In this document: in pieces, positions 42,362 through 51,539 of the stretch
Numbering within the stretch: position 1 is the stretch's first letter
Layout: every line of letters starts with the position of its first letter
NCBI RefSeq assembly: GCF_017744695.1
Contig: NZ_JAGIAS010000010.1
Coordinates: 248,001-312,000, forward strand
Source of the DNA: Dyadobacter sp.
Lineage (GTDB): Bacteria; Bacteroidota; Bacteroidia; Cytophagales; Spirosomataceae
Length of the DNA: 64,000 nt
Direction of reading: 5' to 3'
Notes under the pieces: generated by a model
Database searches by the model: none
Seen by the model: only the letters and a program-made list of their open reading frames with translations
What the model was told of the DNA's origin: nothing
Position numbers and translations under genes: made by a program

Positions 42362-45064
42362 TTGAAACAATTCCCTATCGTGAGATCTGCGTGGTGTGCT
42401 GCGGTTCTTTTTACCTCCCTTTCATTTCAAGGTTTTAGTCAAGTTGCTGATTCACTAGTGGTTGTTAATCCGGATAGCGCCTATGCGGCACTGTCGGAGA
42501 CAGAGCGGCGCTTCTCGCGTAATGCGGTGGCGGGCTTGCAAGCGGCCGACGGGCTCGAAGCGACACTCTTTGCTTCGGAACCCAATGTGATTAATCCCAT
42601 CAATATCGACGTCGACCACCGCGGGCGCGTGTGGGCATGCGAGGCGTACAATTACCGGCCTGCTGTAAACGGTAAATCGGAACTAGGACAGGGCGACCGG
42701 ATTGTGATCATGGAGGACAAGGACGGCGACGGAAAGGCAGATATCACCAAGGTCTTTTACCAGGGCCCCGAACTCAATGCGCCGCTGGGGATCTGGGTAA
42801 TGGGCAACAAGGCGATTGTTTCGCAAAGCCCGTACGTGTGGCTTTTTACGGATACCAACGGCGACGATAAAGCCGATACGAAGGAGATTCTTTTCAAAGG
42901 CATCGGCGGTTCGCAGAATGACGCCGGTGTACATGCATTCGTATTCGGGCCGGATGGCAAGTTTTATTTCAATTTCGGTAATGCGGGAAGGCAACTGGTG
43001 GACGGCCAGGATCGCCCCTTGCTCGATAAATATGAAAGGGAGATAGATTTTCGGCAATACAAACAAGGCGTGGTTTTTCGCTGCGAACAGGATTTTACGA
43101 AGGTCGAGATTATGGCCGAAAACTTCCGCAATGGCTGGGAAGTAGCCGTGGATAGCTATGGTACCATGTGGCAGTCGGACCAGGAAGAGCCGGGGAATGG
43201 GGGCGACCGTGTGTCGTATGTGATGGAGAATGGTAATTTCGGTTATATCGATGAGATGACCGGTGCCAGCTGGCGCCTTAACCGTACCAACCTGGAAGAC
43301 GAAATCCCACGCCGGCACTGGCACCAGAATGACCCGGGAGTGGTACCCGATTTGCTGGAAACCGGTTCGGGTTTTCCGATGGGTATGACAATCTATGAAG
43401 GCGATTTGCTGCCGCGACGCTATTGGGACCAGATTTTGCTGGCCGATGCCGGTCAGGGGTATGTGAGCGCATTTCCGGTGCAGAATGAGGGAGCAGGCTA
43501 TAAATCGACCGGTATTCTGCCCGTGCTCGAAGGTAAGCGGGACAAATGGTTCCGGCCGACGGATGTCTGCGTGGCGCCGGATGGCTCGCTGATCATTTCT
43601 GATTGGTATGACCCGGTGATGGGTTCTAACAAGATGAAAGACCGTAGCCGTGGTCGCATTTACCGTGTTGCACCGACAGGTACACCTTACAAAATACCTG
43701 TGTACGACTTGTCGATACCCGAGCAGGCGGTAAAGGCATTGCAAAGCCCCAATTTGTCGCAACGTTACCTGGCCTGGAATGCCTGTGTGAAGCACGGCTG
43801 GGCGGCGGAGCCGTTTCTCGAAGAGCTTTTCAGATTGTATAACGGTAATCCGAAACTTCGTGCCCGTGCATTGTGGGTGCTGAACCGGATAGAAGGTTTT
43901 AATTATCGCAACCTCGATATTGCTTTCCGTGAGCTGAACCCGAATTTGCGTATTACCGCTTTGCGCGCCGTACGCCAGCGGAACAGCGATCCGACAGAGT
44001 ATATCAAGCGTCTCACCTCCGACCGCGACCCGCAGGTGCGTCGCGAATGCGCATTGGCCATCAACCATAACCATACCTACGAGGCATTGGACGTGTGGTT
44101 GCAGCTGGCTAAACAATACAAAGGCAATGACCGCTGGACTGTGGAGGCATTGAGCATTGGTGCCTACGATCAATGGGAACGTCTGTTTCCCGCCTGGCTC
44201 GAAAGGCAGGGGCCCAAGCCATGGCTGACCGACGCCGGAAAGGATATAATCTGGCTTGCACGTACACGCAAGGCCATTCCGTATTTGAGTGAACTTGCGG
44301 CCGACACGTCGGTGAGTTTCAAAAGCAGGTTGCGCTATTTCCGTTCGTTCGACTTTTTTCACGCGGGTTACGAGAAAACGCAGGCGTTGCTAAATGTACT
44401 GAATGTGCCCTCCTCAGATAGGATCGAGGTGAGTAAGCTGGCATTGCTGCATTTGGATAAATCATTTGTAACCAACTCCCAACAGGGACTAACCGCGCTG
44501 AACAAGCTTCTCGACGAGACTTACGGTACCGAGCATTACATTGACCTGATGACGCGCTACGAGCTGGAATCGGAAAATGGCCGGTTGCTGAAATTGGCTC
44601 TGAGTAAATCCGATGAGGTGATCGGGCGTGATGCAGGCGCATTGCTGCTCGAACAGGCGGGGATTTCGTATGTCACGCAAAAGCTTGCGGGTATGAATGA
44701 AGAGAAGAAGTCGGCACTACTGGCGTCGATTCAGACCGTCGGTAGCGCGGAATCTGTGTATCTCCTGCGATCGACATTGCTGAATGCGAGCGAGCCTATC
44801 AACGTGCGGAAGAATGCCGCACGTTACCTGGGCGCGAGCTGGCCGGGTGAGGAGGCTGTGGTGAAGCTGCTGACGGGCAACCAGATCGACGGCGAGGTGA
44901 AGGAAGCGGCATTGGAAGGAGTCAAGAATGCGTTCCGGGAGGAGATCAAGGCGCAGCTGGCCCCTTATTTACCCAAACCTCCTGTGGAAGAAGTGGTAGC
45001 TGCTCCGGCAGACGAGCCGAAAAGTGGGAAGAAGGAACGGCGGAAACGGAGAAAAAACCAGTAG
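42362..45064 (+). CDS. PVC-type dehydrogenase paralogue lacking the heme domain
   Basis: 900 residues. Signal peptide (AAVLFTSLSFQGFSQ), propeller domain (GLEATLFASEPNV, NIDVDHRGRVWACEAYNYRP, RPTDVCVAPDGSLIISDWYDP) and HEAT-like region are collinear and closely similar to the upstream paralogue, but the cytochrome c domain is absent and replaced by a short Pro-rich and Lys/Arg-rich tail (KKERRKRRKNQ). No ATG is available near the N terminus, so translation probably begins at TTG (42362). It may work as an electron-donor-less subunit, use another cytochrome, or be a binding protein. The TIM-barrel gene downstream is likely co-transcribed. Confidence 0.88.
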   Translation: MKQFPIVRSAWCAAVLFTSLSFQGFSQVADSLVVVNPDSAYAALSETERRFSRNAVAGLQAADGLEATLFASEPNVINPINIDVDHRGRVWACEAYNYRPAVNGKSELGQGDRIVIMEDKDGDGKADITKVFYQGPELNAPLGIWVMGNKAIVSQSPYVWLFTDTNGDDKADTKEILFKGIGGSQNDAGVHAFVFGPDGKFYFNFGNAGRQLVDGQDRPLLDKYEREIDFRQYKQGVVFRCEQDFTKVEIMAENFRNGWEVAVDSYGTMWQSDQEEPGNGGDRVSYVMENGNFGYIDEMTGASWRLNRTNLEDEIPRRHWHQNDPGVVPDLLETGSGFPMGMTIYEGDLLPRRYWDQILLADAGQGYVSAFPVQNEGAGYKSTGILPVLEGKRDKWFRPTDVCVAPDGSLIISDWYDPVMGSNKMKDRSRGRIYRVAPTGTPYKIPVYDLSIPEQAVKALQSPNLSQRYLAWNACVKHGWAAEPFLEELFRLYNGNPKLRARALWVLNRIEGFNYRNLDIAFRELNPNLRITALRAVRQRNSDPTEYIKRLTSDRDPQVRRECALAINHNHTYEALDVWLQLAKQYKGNDRWTVEALSIGAYDQWERLFPAWLERQGPKPWLTDAGKDIIWLARTRKAIPYLSELAADTSVSFKSRLRYFRSFDFFHAGYEKTQALLNVLNVPSSDRIEVSKLALLHLDKSFVTNSQQGLTALNKLLDETYGTEHYIDLMTRYELESENGRLLKLALSKSDEVIGRDAGALLLEQAGISYVTQKLAGMNEEKKSALLASIQTVGSAESVYLLRSTLLNASEPINVRKNAARYLGASWPGEEAVVKLLTGNQIDGEVKEAALEGVKNAFREEIKAQLAPYLPKPPVEEVVAAPADEPKSGKKERRKRRKNQ

Positions 45065-45145
45065 AACGAAGATTGAGCGGCGATTTTGGGGTATATTTCC
45101 GGACTGTACATCTTTACAATCTGTAACAAAAACATCGAAACATTT

Positions 45146-46066
45146 ATGCTCCGCAGAAATTTTGTAAAATCTACTCTTGGTTTGGCTGGTGCCGCAATCG
45201 CAGCAGGAGATGCATTGGGCGCCGCTCCTATGGCCAAAAACAAGTTTAAGCTCAAATATGCTTCCCACTTCGGGATGTTCCAGAACAGTGCCGGAAAGGA
45301 CCTGATCGACCAGCTTAAATTTATGGCAGACCAGGGTTTTATGGCATTGGAAGATAACGGCATGATGGGCCGTCCGGTGGAGCAGCAGGAGGCCATTGCC
45401 AAAGAAATGAGCCGCTTAGGAATGGAAATGGGCGTGTTTGTGGTAGATAAAGGCGGTAATGGTGCTAATACGCTCGCCGCTGGGAAGCAAGAATATATCG
45501 ACATCTTCCTCAATGGCTGTAAAAAGGCGGTGGAAGTAGCGAAGCGCGTGAATGCGAAATGGATGACCGTCGTTCCGGGTGATTTTGAAAGAAACCTGCC
45601 GATCGGCGTGCAAACCGGGAACGTAATCGACGCATTGCGCCGTGGTGCCGAAATCCTCGAACCGCACGGGTTGGTAATGGTGCTCGAACCGTTGAGCGAT
45701 TCCCCGAACCTATTCCTGAGAACTTCGGATCAGACGTATGAAATCTGCCGTGGTGTAAACAGCAAGTCGTGCAAGATTCTGTACGACATTTACCACATGC
45801 AGAAAAATGAAGGCCGCCTGATTTACAATATCGACCGCACATGGAGCGAGATCGACTACTTCCAGATCGGCGACGAGCCGGGGCGTAAAGAGCCGACAAC
45901 CGGTGAAATCAACTACAAAAACATATTCAAATACATTTACGACCGTAGCAAGAAAGAAGGTAAGTCGTTCATTATGGGTATGGAACATGGCAATTCAAAG
46001 CAAGGAAAAGAAGGCGAGGAAGCGCTGATCAAGGCGTATGTGGAGAGTGATAGCTTTGCGATGTAA
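45146..46066 (+). CDS. Exported sugar isomerase/epimerase-like TIM-barrel protein
   Basis: 306 residues. The start at MLRRNFVKSTLGLAGAAIAAG gives a twin-arginine-type signal. The AP-endonuclease-2/xylose-isomerase-like TIM barrel follows, closest in look to hydroxypyruvate isomerase-type proteins: FMADQGFMALEDNGMMGR, MTVVPGDFERN, LVMVLEPLSDSPN (first metal-binding Glu), KILYDIYHMQKNEG (Asp/His pair), DYFQIGDEPGR and FIMGMEHG. Export by Tat suggests a cofactor- or metal-loaded enzyme working beside the two secreted dehydrogenases. Substrate unknown. Confidence 0.88.
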   Translation: MLRRNFVKSTLGLAGAAIAAGDALGAAPMAKNKFKLKYASHFGMFQNSAGKDLIDQLKFMADQGFMALEDNGMMGRPVEQQEAIAKEMSRLGMEMGVFVVDKGGNGANTLAAGKQEYIDIFLNGCKKAVEVAKRVNAKWMTVVPGDFERNLPIGVQTGNVIDALRRGAEILEPHGLVMVLEPLSDSPNLFLRTSDQTYEICRGVNSKSCKILYDIYHMQKNEGRLIYNIDRTWSEIDYFQIGDEPGRKEPTTGEINYKNIFKYIYDRSKKEGKSFIMGMEHGNSKQGKEGEEALIKAYVESDSFAM

Positions 46067-46069
46067 GGC

Positions 46070-46205
46070 TTTAAGCTTTAGGCTATTAAGCAATAGGCTA
46101 TAAGCTATATGCTTTAAGCATAGATTTTGCGATATTTATTAAAAAACCGGGACTATACAGCCCCGGTTTTTCATTAGCTTACAGCCTAAGGCTTATAGCT
46201 TACTG
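46070..46205. repeat. AAGC/AGGCTAT word repeats around a terminator hairpin
   Basis: Short words (TTTAGGCTAT, AATAGGCTATAAGC, ATGCTTTAAGC) occur in series on the left and in reverse complement on the right (TTAGCTTACAGCC, GGCTTATAGCTTA), flanking the hairpin at 46142-46171. The region has simple-repeat character and separates convergent genes. Confidence 0.55.
46142..46171. terminator. Bidirectional intrinsic terminator
   Basis: AAAAACCGGG and CCCGGTTTTT form a 10-bp stem around a 10-nt loop; T runs lie on both strands. It is positioned between the sugar-isomerase-like gene and the convergent CBM48 gene. Confidence 0.85.
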
Positions 46206-46208
46206 CCC

Positions 46209-46517
46209 TTAAAGTACCACCACCGAATTCTCGGTAGCGTCTACGCCGGCAGGAACATATTTGTCGGCTGCCCAGTCGTTTTCCCATTTTTCTCCGTCGA
46301 GGATGTAGCGGAACTGATATTCTCCGGCTCCCAGTTCGAGGCTGGTTTTGAATGAACCGTCTTTTTGTTTTTTCAATGCGATCGCTTCTTCGGGATTCCA
46401 GCCATTGAACTCACCTACGAGGGCAATTTTCTTCGCGTCAGAAGCCGCCTCCGCAGGAACTGTAAACGTCACTTTGAAAACAGACTTACTTTTTACAAAC
46501 TGTTTTGCTAATGCCAT
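46209..46517 (-). CDS. Stand-alone CBM48/AMPK-type glycogen-binding protein
   Basis: A 102-residue cytoplasmic protein consisting almost only of an isoamylase-early-set/CBM48 domain: KVTFTVPAEAASDAKKIALVGEFNGWNPEEAI, then YQFRYILDGEKWENDWAADKYVPA. The start at MALAKQF fits homologues better than an upstream Met. Trp residues in FNGWNP and WENDW are the expected glucan-contact residues. It has no catalytic module, so it may bind glycogen or act as an adaptor. Gene is single. Confidence 0.88.
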   Translation of the reverse strand: MALAKQFVKSKSVFKVTFTVPAEAASDAKKIALVGEFNGWNPEEAIALKKQKDGSFKTSLELGAGEYQFRYILDGEKWENDWAADKYVPAGVDATENSVVVL

Positions 46518-46663
46518 AATTGGTAGTGTTAATTGGTTGATGGCACAAAGATACAATCAAAAATTATTCAAATCAATGAATATCAATACGCTAAATGTTT
46601 ATGATCTTTGAAAAGTTATATAATAACATTTCAGGCGACATTTTTTGATATCGCGCTTTCGAC

Positions 46664-48925
46664 CTATCTGAGTGTATATCTCATGCCCAAAAATGCCCTG
46701 ATGCCCTGATTTGGCGCATAAACGTATGACGGATCGAACGTCAGCCGGTATGGGTTATCGGGTGTTGCAATTACCTGTCCTTGCCCGTCAAATTTTACGT
46801 TTTTGTCGAACGGATCATTGGCGCGGGCGATCGAATTGGCGGGCGGAGTGAAGTTGAGCAGGTTTTTAACTCCCCCGTAGATTTCCAGTCCATTGTCAAA
46901 TTTTTTGGTTACCTGGATATTCTGCAAAGACCATACCGGTGAGTTCGCCGCACGCGGATCCTCCTCGCTCAGGAGAGGCAGGCGCATAGGGCCATAAATG
47001 TTTCCTGTATAGTCGAATGAAAGTCCTGCCCGCTGGATTTCGTAGGAAACGGACCAGGTTCCGGTGAACTTCTCGGTCAGTACCGGCCTGAAACGTACGC
47101 CGTTTTCTTTCTGGAAGTTATCCATATAAGTACCGCCGGCGATGATTTTCAATGGGAAGGGGAAATTGAAATCCATATTCAGACTGATACCCTTCGAAAC
47201 CGCGTAGCCATCGAGGTTATCGTAAATGATTTCGTTGGGATTGGTGTCGTAGTCGGGCAGGATGCGGTTGGTGAAATAAGTATAGAATACCGAAGCGTCG
47301 ATTCCGATGAATGAATTCCCTGTCACGATCTTTTTGACCCAGTTGATATTGGCATTCCAGCTTTGTTCGGGTTTTAATGCCTCTTTCAAAATGACTTCAC
47401 GTGAGCCGGTCAATGCGGCGTGGTCTTCGGTAAACAGGTTCACGATCCGGAAACCACGGCCGATATTGAGCCGCACCACATCCGTTTGATTGAACTTGTA
47501 TTTGTAAGCCGCTCTCGGCGTGAAAATGCTTCCGTGACGGCTGTTATAGTCGTACCGCGCGCCTAAAAGAACGGAATGCGGGCCGTTTTTGAACTCGTCC
47601 TGAATGAATATACCGGGCAGATAAATTTGATCGGCACGGTCCTGTCCATCGGAGTAGCGGGTAGCGGGCGTATTGTCGTTGTAAAAAGTGTAGCGGAAGG
47701 GCGTTCCCATCAGCAGGCTGTGCTTGCCGATCTCCTTATCCCACAAAAACTGCGCGAATGCAATTTTCTGATCGGCATTGAAGGGTACATGGCCGTATGC
47801 CGAGTTCTGATTATGTGAGCTGAAAGAATATTGCAACGTAACTTTTTCGCTGAACGGCAGCTGGTAGTTTCCTAAAAGTTCGAAGCGTTTGGTATAAATA
47901 CTTTCCCCGTAAACCTCGTCGCCACCGCGGTACGACCGGTTCCATTGCGTTTGCCCGCCCCAGCGGTCTTCGTAATAGTAGCGCGCGGCCACATTGGCCT
48001 GCCTGTTGTTTTTCAGGTCGAAGGACCACTTGTTGAAGATCGAAATGCGGTTCTGAAGAGTAAGGTCGGTGAAGCCGTCCTTGTTGTTATCGATCGGGTT
48101 CTGGTAATTGAAATAATTAATACCTAGTAAAGAATTGCTTTTGGCACCCGGAGAAAACTTCACCCCTAAGTCCACATTATAGTCGCGCCAGGTGGTACCA
48201 AATGCGTCGGCGGAGAATACCGGCGCTTTGGAAGGATTTTTAGTAATAATATTAATCAATCCACCTACGGCCTCGGAACCGTATAGTGTAGACGCAGGCC
48301 CCTTCACAATCTCTACGCGCTCGATCAGGCTATTGGGAATGCCCGAAAGCCCGTACACTGTGGAAAGCCCGCTCACCATCGGCATACCGTCGATGAGGAC
48401 CATCGTGTACGGCCCTTCGAGGCCGTTAATATGAATATCACCGGTGTTGCAGACGTTGCAATTCAGCTGGGGCCGTACGCCGTTCACATAGCTGAGCCCT
48501 TCAAAAATGCTGGGGACAGGGTTTTTATAAATGAATTTGGAAGTGATAATATCGACGGGCACCGGGCTGTCTAGCTTCGAAACTTCTTTCATGGTTCCCG
48601 TCACAACCACTTCTTCCAAGGCATTCGCGCCCGATTTCATGACAAAATCCCTGGTAACATCCCTGTCGATCCGTACATTCTTTTCTGTAATGGTCGGCAA
48701 CGATACATAGCTCACGCGTACCGTATAAGTTCCTTTCGGAATGCCTATAAGTCGGAAATGACCCGCCGTGTCGGCCGTGGTACCGGTTTTTAATTCCTGT
48801 ATATAAACCGACGCCCCGAATGCCGCATCGGCCTGGCCTTCCAATGAGACCTTTCCGGAGAACGAAAATTGGGCCCAGGCGCCTAGTGGCAAACAACTGA
48901 ACAGCAAGAGTATGCGTAGCTTCAT
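46664..48925 (-). CDS. TonB-dependent outer-membrane receptor
   Basis: 753 residues: signal peptide (LLLFSCLPLGAWA), a CarboxypepD_reg-like N-terminal domain (about 20-95), plug (EEVVVTGTMKEVSKLDSPVPVDIIT to about 240, with IERVEIVKGPASTLYGSEAVGGLINIIT), then a 22-strand barrel ending in FLGMRYTLR. The plug contains RPQLNCNVCNTGDIHINGLEG, a two-cysteine insertion typical of one receptor subgroup and possibly metal- or ligand-binding. It is not a SusC (no SusD partner). A TTTAG-N6-CTAAA palindrome upstream suggests metal-dependent repression. Ligand unknown. Confidence 0.93.
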   Translation of the reverse strand: MKLRILLLFSCLPLGAWAQFSFSGKVSLEGQADAAFGASVYIQELKTGTTADTAGHFRLIGIPKGTYTVRVSYVSLPTITEKNVRIDRDVTRDFVMKSGANALEEVVVTGTMKEVSKLDSPVPVDIITSKFIYKNPVPSIFEGLSYVNGVRPQLNCNVCNTGDIHINGLEGPYTMVLIDGMPMVSGLSTVYGLSGIPNSLIERVEIVKGPASTLYGSEAVGGLINIITKNPSKAPVFSADAFGTTWRDYNVDLGVKFSPGAKSNSLLGINYFNYQNPIDNNKDGFTDLTLQNRISIFNKWSFDLKNNRQANVAARYYYEDRWGGQTQWNRSYRGGDEVYGESIYTKRFELLGNYQLPFSEKVTLQYSFSSHNQNSAYGHVPFNADQKIAFAQFLWDKEIGKHSLLMGTPFRYTFYNDNTPATRYSDGQDRADQIYLPGIFIQDEFKNGPHSVLLGARYDYNSRHGSIFTPRAAYKYKFNQTDVVRLNIGRGFRIVNLFTEDHAALTGSREVILKEALKPEQSWNANINWVKKIVTGNSFIGIDASVFYTYFTNRILPDYDTNPNEIIYDNLDGYAVSKGISLNMDFNFPFPLKIIAGGTYMDNFQKENGVRFRPVLTEKFTGTWSVSYEIQRAGLSFDYTGNIYGPMRLPLLSEEDPRAANSPVWSLQNIQVTKKFDNGLEIYGGVKNLLNFTPPANSIARANDPFDKNVKFDGQGQVIATPDNPYRLTFDPSYVYAPNQGIRAFLGMRYTLR

Positions 48926-48966
48926 AGTACGGCCGAATTATTAATTTACTTTTATCTGAATATAAA

Positions 48967-48982
48967 TTTAGACAAACCTAAA
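48967..48982. promoter_or_regulatory. DtxR/MntR-like operator candidate (TTTAG-N6-CTAAA)
   Basis: A perfect 5-bp-arm palindrome 42 nt upstream of the TonB receptor start, within the AT-rich divergent region shared with doxX. The arms resemble the TTAGG/CCTAA half-sites of DtxR-family iron or manganese repressors. This is a visual resemblance only. Confidence 0.4.
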
Positions 48983-49100
48983 AATAAAACTTGATATATG
49001 AAAATTAAAAATTCGGTTATGTTGAATTGAGGGGAAACTATCAGCGGTATGACATTCGTTGTAACCATGCCAAATTAATTGTAAACCAGTTTAACTCACT

Positions 49101-49511
49101 ATGCTCAAAAGATTTCTGAAACCGATCAAATTACCTGCTTCGGCAGATTGGGGAGTACTGCTCCTGCGCGTAGGGATCTCATGCCTCATGCTCACGCACG
49201 GTTACGCAAAGCTCACCACATTCCTCGGCGGCGACCATTCATTTGCCGATCCGATCGGGATAGGCGAAGAGTTGTCCTATGTATTGACTATCTGCGCCGA
49301 GTTCGGTTGTTCGATCCTCATTATCCTCGGCCTTGGGACCCGGGCGGCGCTTATTCCGCTGATCATTACGATGGTGGTAGTGGCGACGATCGTCCACGCC
49401 AAAGACCCGTTCGATATGAAGGAACATGCCCTGCTGTTCCTCTTTCCTTATATCACATTATTCCTGACAGGTCCGGGGCGGTTTTCGGTGGACGCGAAAT
49501 TGTATCGGTAA
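49101..49511 (+). CDS. DoxX-family membrane protein
   Basis: 136 residues with four membrane segments and the DoxX pattern: LLLRVGISCLMLTHGYAKL near the N terminus, SYVLTICAEFGCSILIILGLGTRAALIPLIITM in the middle, and LLFLFPYITLFLTGPGRFSVD at the end. Members are quinone-linked or redox-associated membrane proteins of uncertain function. It diverges from the TonB receptor and ends at a good terminator. Confidence 0.9.
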   Translation: MLKRFLKPIKLPASADWGVLLLRVGISCLMLTHGYAKLTTFLGGDHSFADPIGIGEELSYVLTICAEFGCSILIILGLGTRAALIPLIITMVVVATIVHAKDPFDMKEHALLFLFPYITLFLTGPGRFSVDAKLYR

Positions 49512-49531
49512 GAATTCCGGGTATTAAAACG

Positions 49532-49567
49532 CAAAATGCCTTCCTGTTATGGGGAAGGCATTTTGTT
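49532..49567. terminator. Bidirectional intrinsic terminator
   Basis: CAAAATGCCTTCC pairs with GGAAGGCATTTTG around an 8-nt loop, followed by TTTAA on the plus strand; lies between convergent doxX and the aldo/keto reductase. Confidence 0.88.
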
Positions 49568-49574
49568 TAAATAA

Positions 49575-50546
49575 CTATTGCGACCATTTGGTAGGTCGGC
49601 GGTCCCAGCGGTGGGCTTTCATTTTTTCGGCCACCGCCGCATCGAGTTTTGCCCCATCGCTCACGGCCACATTCGCACGCACGTTCGCGAGCCTGCGCAT
49701 GCCCGGGATCGTCGTATGCACGTCAGGATTGTTGAGGATAAAACGCAATGCCAGCTCGGCCATCGTCATACCCGCCGGGATATCGGCGCGCAATGCCTCC
49801 GCGTGATCCACGCTGGCGTTCAGGTTTTCCGGTACGAAATAGGTCGAACGCCAGTCGTCGGCAGGGAATGTCGTTTCCTTGGTCAGCGTGCCGGTGAGCG
49901 TACCTTCGTCGAAAGGCACACGGGCGATTACGCCGATGTCGAGCTTCCGGCAAAGCGGGAAGAGGTTATCTTCCGGGGCCTGGTCGAAAATATTGTAAAT
50001 CACCTGCACGGCGTCGATCAGACCGGTTTCGAGCGTCTTCAAAGCGTTGTCCGGTTCCCATCGGTTGATACTGATGCCCCAGGCACCTACTTTCCCTTCC
50101 TTGGTTAATTTCTGGATCGCTTCCTTCCATTCGTCTTCCTCGGCCCAGGCATCTTCCCAAACATGGAATTGCAGCAGGTCGATCTGCTCGGTGCCGAGGT
50201 TTTGAAGGCTTTTTTCAGTGTATTCGACTATGTAATCGGCTGGAAATACGTCTTTTAGCGCAAATTCGGGGCGCGACGGCCATTGACGGTTTTTGGGCGG
50301 TATTTTGGTGGCGGCGTAAAGCTTTTTGTCGGGGTTGCGCTTGATCAGCTCGCCGAGGATGCGCTCGCTCAGGCCCTCGCCATAGCCCCAGGCAGTATCG
50401 AAGAAATTGACACCCGATTCGACGGCCAGGTCCAGGGAGTCGTCTGTTTCCTTGCGGTCGGAGCCTGTCCAGCCCGCCAATCCCCACATTCCATAACCTA
50501 CTTCGCTGATTTCCCAGCCAGTTCGTCCAAAGCGACGTTTTTGCAT
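49575..50546 (-). CDS. Aldo/keto reductase
   Basis: NADPH-dependent oxidoreductase of 323 residues with an (alpha/beta)8 barrel. The catalytic tetrad is visible: Asp and Tyr in FFDTAWGYGEGLSERILG, Lys in YAATKIPP and His in LLQFHVWED. The N terminus MQKRRFGRTGWEISEVGYGMWGLAGW is typical of the AKR group with YghZ/Tas-like members. Cytoplasmic; physiological substrate unknown. Single gene. Confidence 0.93.
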   Translation of the reverse strand: MQKRRFGRTGWEISEVGYGMWGLAGWTGSDRKETDDSLDLAVESGVNFFDTAWGYGEGLSERILGELIKRNPDKKLYAATKIPPKNRQWPSRPEFALKDVFPADYIVEYTEKSLQNLGTEQIDLLQFHVWEDAWAEEDEWKEAIQKLTKEGKVGAWGISINRWEPDNALKTLETGLIDAVQVIYNIFDQAPEDNLFPLCRKLDIGVIARVPFDEGTLTGTLTKETTFPADDWRSTYFVPENLNASVDHAEALRADIPAGMTMAELALRFILNNPDVHTTIPGMRRLANVRANVAVSDGAKLDAAVAEKMKAHRWDRRPTKWSQ

Positions 50547-50610
50547 TGTAATCTGATTTTAGTGTTTGACCAATAAAGAACTTCTGTGCATTTTTTTAAC
50601 ATAGAACGGA

Positions 50611-50618
50611 TACCTTTG
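50611..50618 (+). promoter_or_regulatory. Putative -7 box (TACCTTTG) for the M23 peptidase gene
   Basis: Exact TAnnTTTG match on the plus strand, 58 nt before the GTG and 91 nt before the ATG start candidates. Confidence 0.5.
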
Positions 50619-50708
50619 CAGCGCTTTTTTATTAGTGAGCCTTCTCGCTATCGTTCCTCAAAAAACAGGGTTTAAGTGAAAGAAAAGGGGTTGATTAACA
50701 TATTGTTG

Positions 50709-51473
50709 ATGACAATTAAAAGAATTGCCGGATTTGTATTGGTGATTTGTGTGGCCGGTTTGACGAACCAGAGTGAATCTTCCGATAAAATTGCAGAATA
50801 CTGCCGGACTTTCCATCAGATCCAGATGGATATCCGCGATAATGTGATCACGCCCGATTCGGCCCGTGCGGCATTTGGGGCCGTTATGCGCAATCTGCGC
50901 GCTGAATTCAGAAGGGACACCTGCCGGTCCATCGACTCGTCCTACTTCGTTTACCCGATCAAAGGCTACTCGGCCAGGGAGTCGGTTGGTTCTAAAGGCC
51001 GCGGTTACCGGCCCAACGGTTTCGATCTTTTTGACATGAATGTGACCGGTAGCCATCCGGCCCATGATCTTTTTGTGCGGGATAAAGACCAGGACGTGCT
51101 CGACGACCGCACCTGGCAGCCGATCGACGTGCTTGCATTCACGTCCGGCCTGGTGGTGGCCACCGAAACAAGCTGGAAATACGATAGTGAATACCGCGGC
51201 GGCAACTGGATCTGGATTTACGATCCCTGTCTCGACGGCCTTTTCTATTACGCCCATAATAATATCGTAGAGGTACAGCCCGGCCAATGGGTGAATGCCG
51301 GCGACAAAATCTCAGAAATGGGGCGAACCGGGTACAATGCCTACCAGAAGCGCTCTCCCACGCATTTGCATTTGATGTTCCTGCAACTCGATGCCGATGG
51401 GTTGCCTATGCCCGCCAATACCTACGAATGGCTGAAAGAGGCGACTGTGAAAGATGGTTTAGGGGCTGAGTGA
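50709..51473 (+). CDS. Secreted M23-family (LytM-like) metallopeptidase
   Basis: 254 residues from the ATG at 50709 (a GTG at 50676 in frame would add 11). Signal peptide-like segment IAGFVLVICVAGLTNQS. The peptidase core has both zinc motifs: HxxxD as PAHDLFVRD (His then Asp) and HLH in PTHLHLMFL, with GLVVATETSW and NNIVEVQPGQWVNAGDKISEMGRTG between, typical of LytM domains. Acts on peptidoglycan cross-bridges or stems in the periplasm by family inference. No coiled coil of the EnvC type. Confidence 0.88.
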   Translation: MTIKRIAGFVLVICVAGLTNQSESSDKIAEYCRTFHQIQMDIRDNVITPDSARAAFGAVMRNLRAEFRRDTCRSIDSSYFVYPIKGYSARESVGSKGRGYRPNGFDLFDMNVTGSHPAHDLFVRDKDQDVLDDRTWQPIDVLAFTSGLVVATETSWKYDSEYRGGNWIWIYDPCLDGLFYYAHNNIVEVQPGQWVNAGDKISEMGRTGYNAYQKRSPTHLHLMFLQLDADGLPMPANTYEWLKEATVKDGLGAE

Positions 51474-51539
51474 TTGGGATTGAAGTAGATATTCAATATA
51501 TTGTACTTCACTCCATTACTATTCCTTAAACAAAATTGT

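Noticed and set aside
42683..44362. A 559-codon open frame antisense to the heme-less dehydrogenase
   Set aside because: The opposite strand encodes a complete protein with clear family motifs; long antisense frames are a by-product of codon bias in this genome, and the translation has no domain-like features.
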